9,879 nt of DNA, from assembly GCA_023387135.1 (NCBI GenBank), contig JAEWIK010000170.1, forward strand, positions 1-9,879, written 5' to 3'. The stretch comes from Actinomycetes bacterium. GTDB lineage: Bacteria > Actinomycetota > Actinomycetes > Propionibacteriales > Propionibacteriaceae. Shown here in pieces: positions 7,992-9,879 of this stretch. A program made the translations under genes and the position numbers. Position 1 is the first letter of the stretch, and the number at the start of each line of letters is the position of its first letter. The notes below the pieces were generated by a model that saw nothing but the letters and a program-made list of their open reading frames with translations, made no database searches and was not told where the DNA came from.

Positions 7992-9265
7992 GCCGTGCCG
8001 CCCCTGGCCGGACTGGTGAAGCTGAAGGAGTACTTCCTCCCGATCATGGTGTCGGCGACCTCCTCCTTGAGCATCCACACCAGGCCCAGCACGATGAGCA
8101 GCGTCCCGGGAGCCATCAGCACCCACTGCAGGTGGGGGAACCTCCCCATGAAATACAGCGGCAGGCCTGTGACGACCACGAGGAAGAGGCCGCTCAGCGC
8201 CGAGAGCCCCAGCACCTTGCCGCGGACGTACCGCCGGGTGTCGGGGCCGGGCGCCACCCTGTCGAAGTACTCACCTGCCTTCTGCATGCGTTCCGCGACC
8301 TGCTTGGGACCGACTGTGAACAGTCCGAAGAAGAGCGTGAGCCCGAACAGCAGCACCAGATAGACGGTGAACCCGACGGGACTGCTCAACCCCCAGACCG
8401 CCACGAACCGTTCCACGCCCCCGGACGCGCCCGGCACGACGGCGGCGATCGCGTGCGCGACGAACTGCGGGAGGACGAGGAGGGTCAGGGCGTACATGAT
8501 GGGCGACGCGCCGGCCGGGTTGAGCTTGAGGGGCAGGTAGGACGTCCCCGTGTACCCGTTGTCGATCGCGACCTTGTTGACGTGCAGCCGCAGTTCGGAA
8601 TTGCCCGTGGCGATCCCTGCCACCAGCACGCAGAGGCACGCGACGGCGACGACGGCCAGCGCGAGGAAGTCGTCGGGGTTCGCCATCGCCTCCGACAGCA
8701 CTCCCACGTTGCCGACGACGCTGAAGACGATCTGGTACAGGATGAACATCGTGATGCCGCCCAGGCCCAGGTCCTCGTTCTTGTGCGCCAGCCAGGCCAC
8801 CAGGATCGCTCCCGCGGTGAGGACCACCACGACCACCACCTGGGCGTTGACCTGTGCGGCGAGCGGACCCCACGGCAACGGATCGAGCTCGTAGCGTGCC
8901 GAGAGGCCTATCGCCTGCAGGATCGCGAGCACCACCATCACGGCGTTGCGCGCGCGAGTCACAGTTTCTTCGGGGATCTTGCGGTCCCGTGCCAGTTGGC
9001 CGATGAACAGGAAGCGCCACAGGATGGCGGCGCCCATCCACGGCCCCAGGCCCAACGCGAACAGCGACGACGAGAAGAACGCGCCACCGGTGACGATGCT
9101 CGCCGCGTTGAGCAGCCCGGAGTTGGGGCCCGAGGCCGCCGACGTCGCGTCGTGGACCAGCGGAACCGGGATGAGCCTGCCGACGACGAAACACACCAGG
9201 AAGAACGCTGTCCAGGCCAGCTTGATCCTCAGCGGCGCGAACTTGCCGTCCCGAATCTCTGCCAC
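7988..9265 (-). CDS. secY2: SecY2, accessory Sec translocation channel
   Basis: A multi-pass membrane protein of 425 aa that should form the dedicated channel for the glycosylated serine-rich adhesin, driven by SecA2. SecY-family signatures: GRLIPVP (residues 29-35) at the end of the first membrane segment; LFALGLGPWM (68-77), matching the SecY ALGI-PYI motif; YLPLKLNPAGASP (243-255), matching the SecY PLK-N-AGV-P motif; and GRKYSF (409-414) near the C-terminus. About ten hydrophobic segments can be drawn, near 13-35, 60-82, 107-124, 141-160, 169-190, 199-219, 255-278, 297-317, 352-373 and 381-399. The GTG start is supported by a Shine-Dalgarno sequence. It sits 27 nt after the adhesin gene and overlaps asp1 by 4 nt (ATGA). 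The neighbours identify it as SecY2 rather than the housekeeping SecY; no ribosomal protein or adk genes are present. Confidence 0.95.
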   Translation of the reverse strand: MAEIRDGKFAPLRIKLAWTAFFLVCFVVGRLIPVPLVHDATSAASGPNSGLLNAASIVTGGAFFSSSLFALGLGPWMGAAILWRFLFIGQLARDRKIPEETVTRARNAVMVVLAILQAIGLSARYELDPLPWGPLAAQVNAQVVVVVVLTAGAILVAWLAHKNEDLGLGGITMFILYQIVFSVVGNVGVLSEAMANPDDFLALAVVAVACLCVLVAGIATGNSELRLHVNKVAIDNGYTGTSYLPLKLNPAGASPIMYALTLLVLPQFVAHAIAAVVPGASGGVERFVAVWGLSSPVGFTVYLVLLFGLTLFFGLFTVGPKQVAERMQKAGEYFDRVAPGPDTRRYVRGKVLGLSALSGLFLVVVTGLPLYFMGRFPHLQWVLMAPGTLLIVLGLVWMLKEEVADTMIGRKYSFSFTSPARGGTA

Positions 9266-9270
9266 ACCCA

Positions 9271-9280
9271 GTCCTTCCTC
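9271..9280 (-). promoter_or_regulatory. Ribosome binding site of secY2
   Basis: On the minus strand this reads GAGGAAGGAC, with its purine core a few bases before the GTG at 9265. It lies wholly in the 27-nt gap after the adhesin stop codon. This supports GTG 9265 as the start and suggests independent initiation rather than simple re-initiation. I see no terminator hairpin in the gap. Confidence 0.7.
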
Positions 9281-9292
9281 GACGCGCCTGCG

Positions 9293-9879
9293 CTACTTCC
9301 GGTTTCCGAAGATGTTGAGGGACGAGAGCAGCGACCCGATCCTCGACAGCCGTCCCGGCTGCGCGGGGAGCGTCGACTCGCTCTGCAGGTAGCTTTCCGC
9401 CGCCGACATGCTCTCGATGACGAACTCGCTGACCGACGACTCCCATTCGCTCGCCGTGAGAGTGCCGCTCACCGATTCGTAGATGACCGCGCTCTCCGAC
9501 TCGCTGGACGACTCCGACCCCGAGCCGCTGCCCGACGCCGCCTCGCTGGCCGACGCGGATTCCGACCCTGCGGCCCCGGACGCGGATGCTCCGGTTTCGG
9601 GCCCACCGGCTGGTCCCGACCCACCGACCGGCACAGCCCCCGCGACAGGGGCGGACTCCGACCCGCCCGGCACCGCCGACCCACTCGCCGACCCCGACTC
9701 GCTCGCGGACGCCGATTCACTCGCCGACGTCGATTCCGAATCGCCAGTCGACCCCGACCCACTGGTGGACTCAGATTCGCTCATCGACGCGGACTCCGAC
9801 TCGCTGGCAGAAGTCGATTCCGACTCACTCGTCGACAACGATCCAGACTCCGACTCACTCGTCGACAACGACCCAGACT
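9293..9879 (-). CDS. Serine-rich repeat adhesin, C-terminal part (5' end outside window)
   Basis: This is the probable export substrate of the neighbouring accessory Sec system: a surface glycoprotein carrying O-linked sugar on serine/threonine. The frame is open to the window edge. The TTG at 9868 is an internal Leu codon in a repeat, not a start. About 194 residues are visible. Counting from the first visible codon (9877), residues 1-67 alternate Ser with Glu, Thr, Ala and Gly (for example STSESESGS). Residues 68-104 are a Pro/Gly/Ala-rich spacer, 105-129 a second Ser-rich tract, and 130-194 a non-repeat tail containing IYESVSGTLTASEWES, then LPAQPG, then a 19-residue basic end (NIFGNRK). 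Family members normally end in LPXTG, a hydrophobic helix and a basic tail; here the Thr-Gly and the helix are missing. The ligand-binding domain would lie upstream and cannot be seen. The SRR identification is strong from composition and locus; anchoring is unknown. Confidence 0.9.
   Translation of the reverse strand, partial: SGSLSTSESESGSLSTSESESTSASESESASMSESESTSGSGSTGDSESTSASESASASESGSASGSAVPGGSESAPVAGAVPVGGSGPAGGPETGASASGAAGSESASASEAASGSGSGSESSSESESAVIYESVSGTLTASEWESSVSEFVIESMSAAESYLQSESTLPAQPGRLSRIGSLLSSLNIFGNRK
9821..9879 (-). repeat. Tandem 30-bp in-frame repeat in the serine-rich tract
   Basis: The 30 bases at 9821-9850 recur at 9851-9879, which the window edge cuts to 29 bases. 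There is a single mismatch (t at 9842, c at 9872). The unit is ten codons, encoding SGSLSTSESE on the minus strand, so gain or loss of units keeps the reading frame. The array may continue beyond the window. Further into the gene the repeats degenerate at the DNA level but keep the alternating-serine pattern. Confidence 0.88.

Noticed and set aside
7992..8126. Upstream extension of asp1 by 45 codons
   Set aside because: The extension reads as low-complexity sequence inside secY2. The ATG at 7991 gives the typical Asp1 N-terminus and the ATGA junction.
4778..8363. Two long plus-strand open frames (4778-6469 and 6258-8363)
   Set aside because: They are antisense to asp2, asp1 and secY2 and have the same biased composition. 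There are no Shine-Dalgarno sequences or family motifs; they are shadows of the minus-strand genes.
9266..9292. Possible terminator or attenuator between adhesin and secY2
   Set aside because: Only a GCGC/GCGC self-match with a two-base gap is present. It is too tight to form a hairpin and has no following T-run.
9866..9868. TTG at 9868 as the start of the serine-rich gene
   Set aside because: The frame stays open upstream and the codon is an internal Leu in a ten-residue repeat, with no ribosome binding site. The gene continues beyond the window.
9293..9868. Serine-rich tract as merely low-complexity non-coding sequence
   Set aside because: The frame is intact and uses mixed serine codons (TCG, TCC, TCT, AGC, AGT). 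It ends in a non-repeat tail and is followed directly by the cognate export genes.

Overview
The window is the 3' part of an accessory Sec (aSec, SecA2/SecY2) export locus for a glycosylated serine-rich repeat adhesin. It comes from a high-GC Gram-positive bacterium. All eight genes lie on the minus strand, so transcription runs from high to low coordinates. G+C is roughly two thirds by eye, codons mostly end in G or C, and several starts are GTG. This points to an actinomycete-like host rather than the low-GC streptococci, staphylococci and lactobacilli where aSec is best known. The phylum is an inference; nothing in the window names a genus.

Transcription order: the 3' end of a serine-rich repeat protein gene (9879-9293, cut by the window edge), secY2 (9265-7988), asp1 (7991-6423), asp2 (6448-4928), asp3 (4935-4486), secA2 (4496-2172), gtfA (2159-618) and the 5' part of gtfB (624-1, cut by the window edge). 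From secY2 onward this is the same order as the streptococcal core secY2-asp1-asp2-asp3-secA2-gtfA-gtfB. The genes overlap or nearly touch throughout: 27 nt gap, then overlaps of 4, 26, 8 and 11 nt, a 12 nt gap, and a 7 nt overlap. There is no room for an internal terminator, and no intergenic stretch exceeds 30 nt. The arrangement looks like one translationally coupled operon.

How the parts should work together, by analogy with the characterised streptococcal systems: GtfA and GtfB add GlcNAc to serine and threonine of the adhesin in the cytosol. Asp2, probably with Asp1 and Asp3, acetylates the sugars and hands the substrate to the SecA2 motor. SecA2 then drives it through the SecY2 channel. 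Every recognisable catalytic motif I looked for is present: Walker A/B and the arginine-rich motif in SecA2, EX7E in GtfA, and the nucleophile serine and histidine in Asp2. The locus therefore looks functional.

The main departure from the textbook system is the adhesin C-terminus. It has no LPXTG sorting signal and no hydrophobic anchor; it ends in a short, mildly hydrophobic, basic tail after an LPAQPG sequence. Other points of note are a 30-bp in-frame tandem repeat at the window edge, a Pro/Gly-rich spacer inside the serine-rich tract, secA2 and gtfA sharing one reading frame across a single TGA, and a beta-rich segment that appears to be shared by GtfA, GtfB and Asp1.
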